Below are positions 1 to 11,935 of a stretch of DNA of 64,000 bases, in pieces. A program made the translations under genes and the position numbers. Each line of letters begins with the position of its first letter. Position 1 is the first letter of the stretch. Origin of the DNA: Liolophura sinensis. Its lineage: Eukaryota > Mollusca > Polyplacophora > Chitonida > Chitonidae. The stretch covers positions 18,495,976 to 18,559,975 of the forward strand of contig NC_088298.1 of NCBI RefSeq assembly GCF_032854445.1. Direction: 5' to 3'. Under the pieces are notes generated by a model that was not told where the DNA came from, ran no database searches, and was given only the letters and a program-made list of their open reading frames with translations.

Positions 1-3000
1 ATCCACGTGCCCAGTGAAATGGCAACTGGTACATACGAGGTATGAGACCTTGTTTTGTGTTTATTTTAAAATCGACTGTTAAAGTGTTGGCGTAATGCGA
101 CTGTCAGGTCATTGGTCAACAAGGTTGCGTGTTAGAAACTAGCCCGGCTGGGTACCTCGCCTTCTACTATATGGTAGGACGCTAGATACGTGGAACTTTA
201 CTCTTGACGCTCTCATTTCCATCACCTATAAACCCGACCGTCCTGAAAAATATAATATACTAATATACCTCCAAAAACTTTAACACTAAAAGAAATAATG
301 AGCAAATTGTGCTCAGATTGACAGTCTATACACACCTGCCATCCTCGTCATGGAGGCGAGAAGGATTCCATTTCGCTAATAAAATAGGGGGGGGGGGCTG
401 GGTTGCGCTGTCTGTTCTTTTCAAAATTTGACAGCCCACATTTTCCAAGGACTAAGTCAAAATGATTAACATAATATTGGCCAGGCAGTTGAATTTGAAG
501 TTGAAATATTTACAAATGTACCCTCACGGATTATGAGTATTACAAGAAAGAGATGGGAGTGAACGATGATGGCAAACATATTCCGTGATGCAGGACTCAG
601 TCCGCGGTACACAAACCACTGCCTCCGCCCCAAAGCAGCCATTGTTCTGAGCCATGCTCCTGTTGGAATACATGTGATAATGTCCGTAACTGGACACCGG
701 AATGAGTCCAGTCTGAGAAGTTACATAGGGCTAGAGGCCGTCTGAAGAACAACGCCGCTCTTTGAGAAGTGTTTACACTTAACCGTTGTCCCCCTCCACC
801 CCACCCCCCAAGCCGATGGATGCCCGTGTAACTTGTCAACTTGTCAACCTTACCGTCATTCAGACACAGAGTGTGACCCGAATTGGGTAAAATTGTGTGA
901 CCCGAAAATGTAGGCCTGAATCTGCGGAAATTGTCTCCACAGTCATCAAATCCTTGGCAACGCTACCATCTCAGGAAGCACCTTCCATTTAAGCTTCAAC
1001 TGAATCTACAAGTTTTTCCTCGAGTTAAATCCTTCACTCTTGACAGTTTTTTTATTAGTTTGCCTAAAATCATCATTCCTTTGTCTTTGCAAAACTGCTA
1101 CGTTGAAATTTAGAGCTCGAATTGACATGGAAAGAAGCTGGTGGGAAATGTGGATTTATCACGTGTCTCACTCTGATTGGAAGATTTATTTTTCACCAAT
1201 TCCATTTATATCAGCTTACTCAAATCATGACAACACACCCTAAACCGCTACATATTAACAAAATTAGGAGAGAGAGCGGTTGTTTTCGGTGATATTTCCC
1301 CCTAATGGCTCTATTATTTCATAATGGTATTTTAGAATGCTTGCGGTCCCTCGTTCTCTAAACAGTGGACAACTGCCGTCTGCTGTGCATTGTCTTGGTA
1401 ATTTAAGCATGGCAAACTACGTTTTATTTCTTGACCATTTTAGCCATCAATGAATAAAATAAATAAGTGGAATTTCTGGCCAACATGGAAAAACATTCTG
1501 AGAATGCTGCTTGTCTGCTTGTGCAAAGATAAAAACACTGATGGTTTACTTTAATCTGGTGATGACGAATATGGTTTCATTTCTTTGATAGAGTGAATTG
1601 TCTGGTAAATTGCAATTGAAATGTGAAAGCTTAAAGCTACCTACAGCCAAAACCTGATTATGCTCTTACTTTGAGCTTATAACAGCGCAGCACAGATGAT
1701 ACACACAAAACATGGTGTGGTCTAAAATTAGCAAAAGGGTTTATTTCCCATATACTTTTTAACGTTTAAGGCTCCCTTTATGGTTCTTATGAAAAGGAGA
1801 ACGTAAATGTATGCAGTTTTCTGTGCAATTGCTCGTATTTTTCCAGCTTGACTAACCGCCACAAATATTGCTGTGTGCAGATACTGTCCTATTCTAAGTC
1901 AGAAGCTGAAGACTGTGAGAAGACCGCATAAGTCTAGGCAGTTCTAGTTTCTTTTCAAATCGTTGTGAAAAATCTCTAAAATTAAGCCAGTCTGCTTCGC
2001 AGTATTTCGTTAGTCTATTTTCGTTTAATGTCTCCTTTCACTCTTTCAGATGATGCTAGTATTCAGGGACCGTCGAATCCCTGCATCTTCCGATTACAAC
2101 ATCCTGCTAGCTAACAACAACGTCCCGGAGCATCAGGCGGGAATTAATAACCTGAGGCATAGCGTATTGATGGTATGTGTATAGGAGTACTCTCCCCTTG
2201 AGCACTATGTTTATTACATGTATTTGCAAGCCAGAATCGATTCATTTTCATCTACAGTTAGAAACAGTCTTAGCTGATATGAAATTGTGACGTGGGCATA
2301 TTTGAGCAATTATGCCTAACTGTGTATCAGATACAACCTTGTCTATAGGTTGTCACGTGTAGACTTAACTTTTTAAAATTGTTTTTACGTCTTGCAGAGG
2401 AGAGAATTTGTTTCATCAGTAAATCTTCGTTCGCTGTAAGCTAAATACGTTTGTGATCAAGCCCTAAAAGACGACTGCTTCTATACCAGTGAGGTCAAGA
2501 GTTCGATTCCAGCTCCGGCTTGTTTATCTGCGGCTTTAAATCAGAATAATTGCGGGGTGTTTTACGTCGTAGTCAAGAAGATTTCACCTATACGAAGGTG
2601 GTCAGCATTATGGTGGGAGGAAACCGGGCTGAGCCCTGGGGAAACCCACGACCAGTCGCAGGTTGTTGACAGACCGAGAGATGTATTGGTATCATTAACA
2701 CAGACATATTCACAATAGACAAACAATATCTTTGCTGCAACTTCTGGACGTCCACCAAATTAGTAAACCACGTCATACCCTGAATGGCCGAGTATTACGC
2801 TTCTTTTTCTATACATTATAGAAAAGTGAACTGAAAGAAATAAAGTAGTAATCCAGCGAAAGAACTTTTTTTAACGTGGACTTATTAAAAGGCACTAAAG
2901 TGTTAAGTTGGGCTTCACGGACCAATTAAGATTTCAGTGAGGGAACAATCTTCTACACACCATATTCCATATCAGCCTAATACGTTTATGTACACCACGT

Positions 3001-3366
3001 TAAACTTGACAGTAATTCGCGTAGTAATTTCTTCGAATCGTGAACCTTCATTCAAGCACGTTTGGTTTCACATCACTGGTATCCCCCAGTATAGGCAAAG
3101 CCCTTCACTTAAACAGTCATGCAAATTGCATTTTCAATAAGTCCAAACAATCAAAAATACAAAGAAGTAAAAAAAAAGTATTTGCGGGAAAATAGTTGAC
3201 GGGGTTTTAACAAAGACAAAATGGAATTATTAAACAGCTTTGACTTTTAACATTTCAGATCTCCGGCGGTCACCAGACAGCGTCTTCCACCTGCCCACAT
3301 CTGGTGAAATGGACGCCGCCGAATCCTTCCAAGTATAAACGAGTTGTCAGTCAAGTTCACGTGTGA
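1..3366 (+). CDS. 3' end of an unrecognised multi-exon gene (exons 1-39, 2050-2172, 3259-3366)
   Basis: Three exons are joined in one phase-0 frame. The first is cut by the window edge and ends TGTYE before a GTATGA donor. Exon 2050-2172 (41 codons) follows a CTCTTTCAG acceptor and ends before GTATGT; it reads MMLVFRDRRIP at its start. Exon 3259-3366 follows CATTTCAG and ends in a TGA stop after the residues VVSQVHV. The joined 89 residues have no membrane segment. The stretch around TYEMMLVFRDRRI faintly resembles the last strands of a filamin-type immunoglobulin repeat, but this is a weak inference and I do not assign a function. Exons lying upstream of the window are expected, and a missed exon between 40 and 2049 is possible. 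No polyadenylation signal is obvious just after the stop. Confidence 0.6.
2465..2678 (-). repeat. SINE fragment, 3' body in reverse orientation, next to a tRNA-like box B
   Basis: Bases 2556-2678 are the reverse complement of the SINE body seen in full at 3868-4135: the GGTGTTTTACG end, then CAGCATTATGGTGGGAGG, then the ACCCACGACC block. Just before it, about 2494-2512, lies a box-B-like GAGTTCGATTCC in plus orientation, which could be the remnant of another tRNA-derived head. Confidence 0.7.
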
Positions 3367-3540
3367 AGATGTTTAGCACGTGTACTTATTGACACACGCT
3401 CTCACGTGTAGACTATGTAAATGCTAGCAAAAAAATAGATCTGGACGTATGACTGCATTAAGCATTTTTTTTATCAAAAGCAGCTTGTCAGATCATTACA
3501 CAAATGTGCACATATGTGCTGCAAAGTAATGCATATCTTC

Positions 3541-3761
3541 TCTGGGGCCTCCGGCTGGCCGAGCTTGCCAGAGCCACGCAATGACCACGAAGCCTCTCAG
3601 CAATGCTTCCTTTCCTGCCGTACGTAGAACGGTCTGCAACAGCAATCTGCGGATGATCGTGACCTTCCCCCAGGGCTCTGTCCGGCTTCCTCCCATCATA
3701 ATGTTGGACGCCGTCGTACAGTTGAAATATTCTTAAGTATGGCGTAAAACAGCAATTGATT
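3541..3761 (+). repeat. Diverged SINE copy (tRNA-headed, conserved 3' body)
   Basis: It starts with GGGGCCTCC and carries the conserved body (ATCTGCGGATG, CATAATGTTGGACGCCGTCG, TGAAATATTCTTAAGTA). It is clearly older than the neighbouring copy at 3868: box A is rearranged and the box B region is missing. Confidence 0.8.
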
Positions 3762-3867
3762 ACATGACCTTGTTACGCGTAACATTCACAGATATCATGC
3801 ATTAAGCTTCTCGTGCAAGAAAAAGGCTCAGAGTAACAAAATATTACACTGTGCGTTTATATTACAT

Positions 3868-4135
3868 TGGGGGCCTCCGTGGCTCAGTCGGTTAGCGCGC
3901 TAGCGAAGCGTAATGCCCAGGAGCCTCTCACCAATGCGGTCGCTGTGAGTTCAAGTCCAGCTCATGCTGGCTTCCTCTCCGGCCGTAAGTGGGAAGGTCT
4001 GTCTACAACCTGCGGATGGTCGTGGGTTTCCCCCGGGCTGTGCCCGGTTTCCACCCACCATAATGCTGGCCGCCGTCGTATAAGTGAAATATTCTTGAGT
4101 ACGGCGTAAAACACCAATCAAATAAATAAATAAAT
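3868..4135 (+). repeat. Full-length tRNA-derived SINE
   Basis: The element has a pol III-type head with box A (GTGGCTCAGTCGGTTAGCG) and box B (GAGTTCAAGTCC), a conserved body that includes TGCTGGCCGCCGTCGTATAA, and an (AAAT)n tail. It is the best reference copy here for at least ten others (3541, 7971, 9480, 20543, 21741, 24210, 24449, 34922, 45161, 57785, 63788). The conserved 3' body in otherwise divergent copies suggests one of the widespread conserved-core animal SINE superfamilies; the family name is not assigned. Confidence 0.92.
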
Positions 4136-5516
4136 ATATTACACTGAAGGTGAAGAAACCGGATATGTCCATGTACTTGTAATAACAAACACTAGCGTCT
4201 GTTTAACAACATAACCTGAGGTGTTCAGAAGAGGCGCGGGAAATTATAGATCACACTTCATAGACGTTTTTGTTTCACGTGCTGGGTAACAATATGACTC
4301 AACTTATAACAATGAATTTTTACCAGGTCTCCTTTCCTGTTACACTTAAGCTTTCAGAGTTTTTCTCTAAATCTAACAAATATTTCTATCTGCTATGGCA
4401 GGATATTTGGCACTTTGCAGATGACTTCATTTTTTTTTTACGAACCGCAACCCTCAGTGGGTATGGGGTTCGCGCAACTGTCTAAACGTAAGGCTGATGG
4501 GGTTTTTTTCGGCCTATTTCAGGTGTCTGTCCTCTCAATGCGAGGCTCCATAGGATTGGGTTACATCCTAACTGCCTTTGTGACTACTGTTATATGGAGG
4601 AAACTGTATCTCATTACTTACTCCATTGCTTTAATTATACTAATAATAGATTCGTTTTACAGCAACGAGTAACTGCTCTGGGTGTGAAACGTCTTACTGT
4701 TGAAAGGTTACTAAGCCCTAATAACCACCGACTGAAAATTTTCCAGGCTGTTGAAGATTATATAATATCCACAGGGAGATCCTAATGTTTCGCACTGATT
4801 TGAATAAATAAGTATTATGTGTAAATCTCTCAGTTTTGTGTAAATCAGTCCCACTTAGGACTGGCACACGCCAACATTTTTAATAATAGCAATAATTTTT
4901 ACCAGGCCGTTGGCTCTTGACATGTTTGGTCAACCGGAAACACAATGTCGCGTGACTCGTACCCCAGGCATATATGATTAAAATGCAAAACATGGCTCGT
5001 TGACGTATGAGGACACAGACGCGCCCTCAGGTTACAGAAATAGCATGCGCCTGACTGGAGAAAACATGCGCCTGACTGGCTTGAAATTGTCTTTTGCTTA
5101 CTCTGTGATATTTTTGGTTGTGCAACAAATTAAAAAAATGAAAAGTTTTACTTGTTAAAAACATTCCCGTGGGAAATGTCACGAATCTATTTTTAAACAA
5201 TGTATTATATTTTTTTAGTTTCTACCATAGCCATTGTCTGGCCTACATTTTCCCATTTGTTTACGTTATAGCCAGCACTGTAGTTCAGTCCAAACGCTTT
5301 CGAGGCTTTGGTGTTTATGAATTTAGTGTCATTACAAATATGATATACATTCTGGAAATATTTTTTTGGTGATGTAAACATGTTTGCAATCAAATCATGG
5401 AGAATTTTCATTTACGTTAGTCTATAAATATCAGCGAGGAAGCTCGCAGTCATTCACCCAACTGCGCTTATGAGTGGCTATTTACCCAAGTCATTTGAGA
5501 GCAGTCATATTTACTG
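4136..5516. other. No gene recognised
   Basis: Only short overlapping open frames without domain signal or supported splice sites are present. A pair of related lines near 5045-5080 repeats CATGCGCCTGACTGG twice. Confidence 0.5.
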
Positions 5517-5843
5517 TCATTCACTGGTAAGGATTTTGCTGGGTTTGGAGATATTGGCTTTCACACCATTCGTCACTTGTACTCCATTTTCTATATAGAG
5601 CACTTTGTTAGATTGTGCTTTGCACTTGCTATATTTTGGAGACGTTATTTCGGAGCTTGTATCGCTCCTTGTCTCTTGGTACATTTCATCGCAGTTTATC
5701 CTGGGAGTGATTTTCCGAGGAAACAAACATGGACAGTTCGGCATCACGGACGCTGTCAACCCATCCGCCCTGAGAAGTGACTCATTCACAGGCCGTTGTG
5801 GAACAAAACCACACGTCGGACTGTCATCCATAGACTGAGGCAT
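5517..5843 (-). CDS. Ambiguous 108-codon open frame, possible first exon
   Basis: The minus-strand frame runs from an ATG at 5843 to a stop at 5517 and has a protein-like composition (MDDSPTCGFVPQRPVNESLL near its start, a Ser/Thr/Lys-rich second half). Upstream on the minus strand, 5880-5945, are two CCAAT-type sites (GATTGGCTGAC and CATTGG), which would fit a promoter. The plus strand of the same interval also stays open (5605-5838) and would encode a hydrophobic stretch followed by a polar tail, so the coding strand cannot be decided by eye. No homologue is recognised. It may be neither. Confidence 0.25.
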   Translation of the reverse strand: MPQSMDDSPTCGFVPQRPVNESLLRADGLTASVMPNCPCLFPRKITPRINCDEMYQETRSDTSSEITSPKYSKCKAQSNKVLYIENGVQVTNGVKANISKPSKILTSE

Positions 5844-6469
5844 TCATCTTTGAACATTTGGAATTGGATCGCCTATTTCCCTTTTACAATCCTCGTCCCC
5901 GCGTGGGGTGAAACCAATGAATCAAACAGTCAGCCAATCGGCGAGCAGACAAAATTTTGTATGACTGCATAATTGGCTATTTTCACGATTTTTGTGCCCA
6001 TGGGTTTGTGCTATGCAGTGTCGTAACACTAAATGTAAACAGTTTCCAAAATCGTTCTGTTACTGAGCTGAATTTTCAAAGCAAATCTGTCATTGAGAAG
6101 AATATTACCAAGTGGTCAAACAAAGTAACAACACAAAACAGTTCAGTTTAAACTAATGTATTGATGTATAATTAAGATATATTTATAATAAAATACTATT
6201 GACACATATGAAAAAGCAAAAAATCAAAAGAAAACACGTATACTGAACCAAAAACTCAATTTTACATCAGGGGGTAATAACTTGTACTGAAAATAGGTAG
6301 TACAATGTAGTTAATATGAGCGACTGCCATAACGGCAAGGTCTAACCTGACGTATCCGACCATTGCAGTTATAGTGAGTTAGACGTTATGGATGCAGTAC
6401 AGTCCTGTGGAAATGCGACCCTGCTCTTCGGCAAGGCCACGTGACCACAATTTCATGTTGCTGGGCACC

Positions 6470-6720
6470 AAAATATACTAGGCGATTCGAAAAGACACGC
6501 TTATAATCCGTGAAAGATAATCAACTCCCGTGCCACGCCTTACAAATGTCGAACGTGAACGTGCAGTTGGTATGCTCAAGGCTGGTTATTCTACTGTAGC
6601 TGTTGCAGGTGTCATGAGATGCTGCAGACGAATAGTACACAGCCTGAGGACACGTGTGCATTAAACGAGATTGGAATCCGATCGTACCCGTTTCGCATTT
6701 GTAGTATATACTATCGCTTA
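6470..6720 (+). mobile_element. Tc1/mariner-like transposase relic (N-terminal helix-turn-helix)
   Basis: From about 6541 the plus strand reads ERERAVGMLKAGYSTVAVAG, then a conserved-looking RRIVHSLRTRV segment ending in a TAA. The RAVGML.AG.S...VA pattern is the paired-like DNA-binding N-terminus of Tc1/mariner-type transposases. No catalytic DDE region follows, so the copy is truncated and inactive. Further residues (LESDRTRFAF) suggest decay in the next segment. Class placement rests on motif resemblance only. Confidence 0.6.
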
Positions 6721-7970
6721 TTTCTTTTAGCCAGTCGCCTATATTCAGCTATCCATAAAATCAGCCATACTCGCCACCGAAATTGCCTTTAGTCAGGCAC
6801 ACGCAACAACACAAGCTCTGCCCATTGATGTATTAAACGTCCATGTTATTATGAAGTTAGAATACTTTTTTCTAATTCATAATTTTAAACTCCATACGCT
6901 TAGTTTCGACACAAAGAACGCATCTCTTCGGGTGACGTAATAATTATTCAAAAACAAGTTGCATGCTGGGAAATGGGCGTGGAGTGTAATTTATATTACA
7001 ATGCCTGTACAAACAAGCGGTTAGAACAAACACAGCCTAAACTATTGTCTCTGCGAATAGACTACGTCGTTTTAAGATCGTAACATGCATTTCTAAATCC
7101 ATCCTGCCCGTGAGATCATATACCACAAGAGATAAGATCAAGTGCATGTAGTGAGGTTATATTATACTAAAACGTGCAAGGAATTTCAAATATTACGGTA
7201 TCAGAAACATGGTAAACTGTGAACTCGATAGCAGTTTAGGTGACTGGTGTTGCAGTACTTTAAAACATACTGAGCTCCGACAGATGTCCAGCATGCTACT
7301 GTTTTTGAAAAATCATGACGTAATATGAGAAGATGAGTCCTTGCCATAGAAACCGAACTTATGGAGTTTAATATTCTGAATTAGAAAAGGTGTTCTAAGT
7401 TCATTTTCTTTGGAAGAATATGAACTTCAAACATATCTATATGTATTGTGTGTGTGTGTTTTTTTATTTTTGATAGAGAGTGTGAGTGTAAAAAAATAAT
7501 TTCCTGGTAAGAAAAAGATGTCCTATGTAAAAAATGAGGACTATTGTGAAAAAAATTTTCGATTAATTAACTTTACTGACAAACAGCTTGATAAGTCTCT
7601 TTAGTATTCAAATGAAATTACATGGCACTAATAACCCACCATACATTTCTGACTTTAGTCAAAATTTAAATATCTGCGAAACAGTTTTTCGAGTACTGAA
7701 AGTTGAAAATTAGATACATTTGTCTTAAGATAACACTGAACAAAATTCTACTTTATAAAACCCCAAAATAAGGTTTAAGATTCAAATTTTGACTTAAGTC
7801 AGAAAATGGCTTTGTGGACATAGGTCCCAGCTCTTCGAACGCGTACAAAATTGTCTCTCATCAAGAAGTTAAAGATGACTTAATTAATTTTCAATGAACT
7901 TACCACACAAAAGCAATACAAACTTCAGATCTGCTTTGAGCACTTCCTGCTGCAAGCTGAGATTGATTCA
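6721..7970. other. Gene-less AT-rich stretch
   Basis: No splice-bounded frame or known repeat was seen. A (GT)n-like tract lies at 7447-7460. Confidence 0.45.
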
Positions 7971-8073
7971 TTTATTTAATTTAATGGTGTTTTACCTTGT
8001 ACTCAAAAATGTTTCACTTATATGACGGCGTTCAGTGTTATAGTGGGAGAGCGAGGAGAAATCCCACGACCAT
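7971..8073 (-). repeat. SINE 3' fragment, reverse orientation
   Basis: It reads TTTATTTAAT, then GGTGTTTTACC, CTTATATGACGGCG and finally CCCACGACCATG, matching the reverse complement of the SINE at 3868-4135 with moderate divergence. Confidence 0.7.
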
Positions 8074-8234
8074 GAAACTTGAGTAAGAAAACGCCAGTAT
8101 GATCTCAGTATAATTATATATAGGCTGTGCAAAAATGCCATTGAGCCATGCTTATTCATATATTCATGTTTCCTAAGCTATTGATAATTTTCCAATAAAA
8201 CGGGATAAAGCATCATGAGTACCATTGGAGGAGA

Positions 8235-9100
8235 TCAGATATATCTGTTAATATATACGAGAGAAATTGCGTTGAGCATGCAAGTAGGTAAAGAGTTACC
8301 TATACGGGTAGCAGAGCGAGAACATACTTGAGCAAGTTTTGAAATGGACGGGCAAAGATAACGAAACTTAGTTAGTTCAAAAAAGGCTTTTGCTGGTAAA
8401 TGGCTATCATACTTGATTAAGTTTATAATGAAGTCTCCTGAGATCATACATTTTTTGTTTGCGGGTATATTACGAAGGCATACGTCTAGTTTTTCATTAA
8501 AAAGACACACGCTTTTACCTGGAGGGCGATAAATAATTCCAACAACGTAGGGGACTGACGGAGCACCGATCTCCACAAACAAAAACTCACATGCACAATC
8601 TTCATCGATAAAAGAAAGATCTCATTGCGGATATTGCAAGACTCAAACGAGCTATTAACACAGAGTGCAACACCGCCTCCCTTCCGTTTATCTCGGCAGG
8701 CAGAATATAGTAGCCTGGCATGGAATATAATCATTCGGTTAATTGGCTAAGCCAACATTCCGAAAATCCAAGAACTGAAAAGTTAAGATAGAGAGTATGG
8801 ATAAAGCATGTAATTTCGTCATTACTTTGGCTAAACAACGGGCCTTTAAATGAAAGGTTGAAAATTGATTTTGATTGTCATAATCGAGGGTTTCTAGGTG
8901 TTGAGTGAAATTTTAGGGCTATAGTAGTTGGACAGGTGAGAGTCTATATTACCCCAGTAGGCAATTTCGTGTTCGTTATCATCAATATGTGTTTTAGATG
9001 CATCATAGGCACTTAGTTCAATTAAAATTGATGCGCATCTGGTCAATAATATCAATATATGATGGGACGGTGGGCGAGGCAATTGATGATGAAGCAAGCG
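8235..9100 (-). mobile_element. LINE (non-LTR retrotransposon) fragment: endonuclease region, frameshifted
   Basis: On the minus strand, about 8890-8740 reads FHLKARCLAK and a degraded FSVLGF-like segment, the start of an APE-type (exonuclease-endonuclease-phosphatase) domain. About 8735-8640 reads RKGGGVALCVNSS, and 8582-8380 reads VVGIIYRPPG and ISGDFIINLIKYDSH, which correspond to the GG(I/V)A, YRPP and GDFN signatures of jockey/CR1/RTE-like LINE endonucleases. The pieces lie in different frames and the GDFN asparagine is replaced (GDFI), so the enzyme is dead. No reverse transcriptase region follows within the fragment. Confidence 0.8.
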
Positions 9101-9479
9101 TTATGTAGGGAACATAACTTTCTCTAAACGTTACACGACAATGTGAGCGGGTTTAATTAACATAGAATAACATAGAATCGAAGGCACAAGGTCGTGGAGT
9201 GTGGGTGGATATATTGATAAGCTGGTGTGAGTTGAAAACCTTGCTTTTCCTTCTCGATCTTTTCATCTTTGAGCCGCGCCGTCGTACAAGCGGCCGACTT
9301 GACAAAGTCTAGGGTGGTAAATCTTTTGTTTTTATCGGATTTAAAGTCATTCTTACGTTTTCTCGCAAATCCCCCCAGTAGTATACTGTTTGTACAGGTT
9401 ATAATCTTTATATTTACGACCAGAAGGAGACTACCGGGCTTTGGTGGAATAATGCATAAAACCAGCTTGATTACCTAGT

Positions 9480-9722
9480 GGGACCTCCGTGGTTCGGTTG
9501 GTCAGCGCGCTAGCGCAGCGTAATGACCCAGGATTCTCTCCCCAATGCAGTCGCTGTGAGTTCGGAATTCCTCTGCGGCCATATGTGGGAAGGTCTGGTA
9601 GCAACCTGCGGATAGTTGTGGGTTTCCCCCTGGCTCTGCCCTGATTCCTCCCACCATAATGCTGGCCGCCGTCGTATAAGTGAAATATTCTGGAGTAAAA
9701 CACCAATCAAATAAATAAATAA
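9480..9722 (+). repeat. SINE, near full length, small internal deletion
   Basis: Head GACCTCCGTGG with box A-like GTTGGTCAGCGCGC, then the conserved body and an AAATAAATAAATAAA tail. Part of box B is deleted (GAGTTCGGAATTCC) and the tail-proximal segment lacks about ten bases (ATTCTGGAGTAAAAC). Confidence 0.88.
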
Positions 9723-11649
9723 ACTACCCTTAAGGTACCCTTTTTCAATATTATGTTACATTGAGATAATTAGTATATACAGGGGTAGCTATTTGAATCT
9801 GAAAATTGGTTTGTATGTCTGCCAGATTTTGTCCTCAACTGCTCGATCGATTTGGTGTTCACATTTGGTGAAATCTGGTGTTCAGTATCTAAGAAGTTGC
9901 AGGCAGCATTCTGGTGGGAGGAAACCAAGCATAGCAGGATAGTAACAGACATTCTCAGGTATGTCCATATATTACATGTCCGACAAACGAACTCATAGCA
10001 CCCACACTGATGAGATGCTCCTGAGTCATCGTAAATTAATCTATGATGACATTATACACAATTCAGAGTCTATATAATCTGTCAATATAACCTATCAAAA
10101 CTACCCTGGTCATAATTAAAAAAATTAAAATAAAAAATTACCCAAATGTGTGTAAAGACAGTGTGCATAGACTGAGTCGCTTGTATCATTCCATAAAAAG
10201 CTCTCCATAATGCTCTACATTGTGATAGATTTGTTATACCAGCGTGTTACGACGGTATACGACCTGTTATTTCGTCTCCAGGGTTAAATGTTTTGCTAGT
10301 CTTGTCAGTCTTGGCAGTACTGATCTTATCGACAACATGTCGTGCCTCGGGTAACCACGCGACACGCGGGTAACACTAATAGGCTATCTGATACCCTGCA
10401 GCCTGACGCGTTTTATACCGTTGACATTTTATGAAATCGCATTGACATCACTGCATTTGCGCATGTCAGACACACGACATAGATGCTGCTCAAACCCACC
10501 AACTGCTCTTCCTCCCTACTGTGTTTTTTTTTTTTTTTTTTGGCACGAAACGACCGTGGTACATCACGTTGGGTATTACTACACTAGTAATATCCACCAT
10601 TTAACGTAATAACATATTATTCCGAGTAATGTAATAAAATGAACGCAGTAAAAAAAATGGCCGACTGGTAATGTTACAAAACGGAACCACAGTTTTGTAA
10701 TAAGAATTTCCGTACAATATAATTATTACTTTTCTAGCGGGTAATGTAGTGAAATAAACTATTCCACGGTTGCGCGAATGCATAAGAGAATCTCCGGGTC
10801 TTCAAAATTTATTACGAAGAGGAAGAACAAACAGTGCTGGATCCACGGAATATCCACACCTTTGTTAAGTTACTTTCGCACATTGAAACGTACGGCTGAG
10901 TGCAGATAAGTGGTCGTATTCAACTAACAATACTTTTGTCATTTTACCGCCTGAAATAGCTTGGTTACAAGCCCAATAACAAAACACATAGTTGCCTTAG
11001 ACGTATAATTTTCCTGTCTCCGTCTGTCTTTACATTGCGGCGATATAACAACACCATGGGATTTTATTACATTACACGAAGGGTGTTTTGTTATTCGGTT
11101 CAATATCCTGTTTTACATGACCCTATGCCTGTCATGGCCAATGTTGAATTAAGGTAGACGTTTAAACAACAGACTCATCCTCAGGCTAGACAGTAATTTT
11201 CAGGTTATTTTCGCTTATTTACTCATGTCAGCCTCTTATGGTTTACGCCTACTGAGATGCCTGACATATTTGTTCTCGTGGAACCTTTGACCCGTCAACC
11301 TGATACGTATTGAAGCATCTAGTAAACAGATCTGCCAACGGGTATAAGAAAAAAAAAAAACATAAAAGGTGGAATTTTTCATCGTCCCATAAATGGGTCT
11401 AATTACCTACTTTTAAGCAAATGTACGCAAGTTCGGACCCTTGACACATTAACAAAACATCCATAAACAGTGGTTCATGTGAATTTATCAATACAAACAG
11501 GCAACTGAAAGTTACTGCTATCAGGCAATGCCGGTGATTGCGAAAGAGGTCGACTAGCCAATGTAGTTGTTGTTGCGTCACTAATTTTGATCATGCCTAT
11601 TTTTCCTCAGTGTGATCCCCATCCCCGTAATGATAATTTAATCTATCAC

Positions 11650-11935
11650 TGGAGTGCGCGGACCTATACATTGCTTTTTTTGTGAGTATCCCCTGGTACA
11701 TTTGTAAGGGGGTGGGTGGGTGGGTGGGGGTGGGGGGGGGGGGGGGGGTTATATCACACGATTTCGTGGATCTTTGCCTGCTTTTGTGTGAGTATCAACT
11801 CGTTTGCAAGAATAAGGTTTTCTATCATACGACTTCGCGGACCTATACCTGCTTTTATATGAGTATCACCTGGTACGTTTGTACGAAGGAATAAGGTTTT
11901 CTATCACACGATTTCGAGGAACTATACCAGTTTTT
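11650..11935. repeat. About 3.5 copies of an ~82-bp tandem repeat, interrupted by a G-rich run
   Basis: The phrases CGACTTCGCGGACCTATACC, TATGAGTATCACCTGGTAC and AATAAGGTTTTCTATCA recur about every 82 bases. The first and second units are separated by a G/T-G tract at 11,709-11,748 that is almost pure G. Confidence 0.75.
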
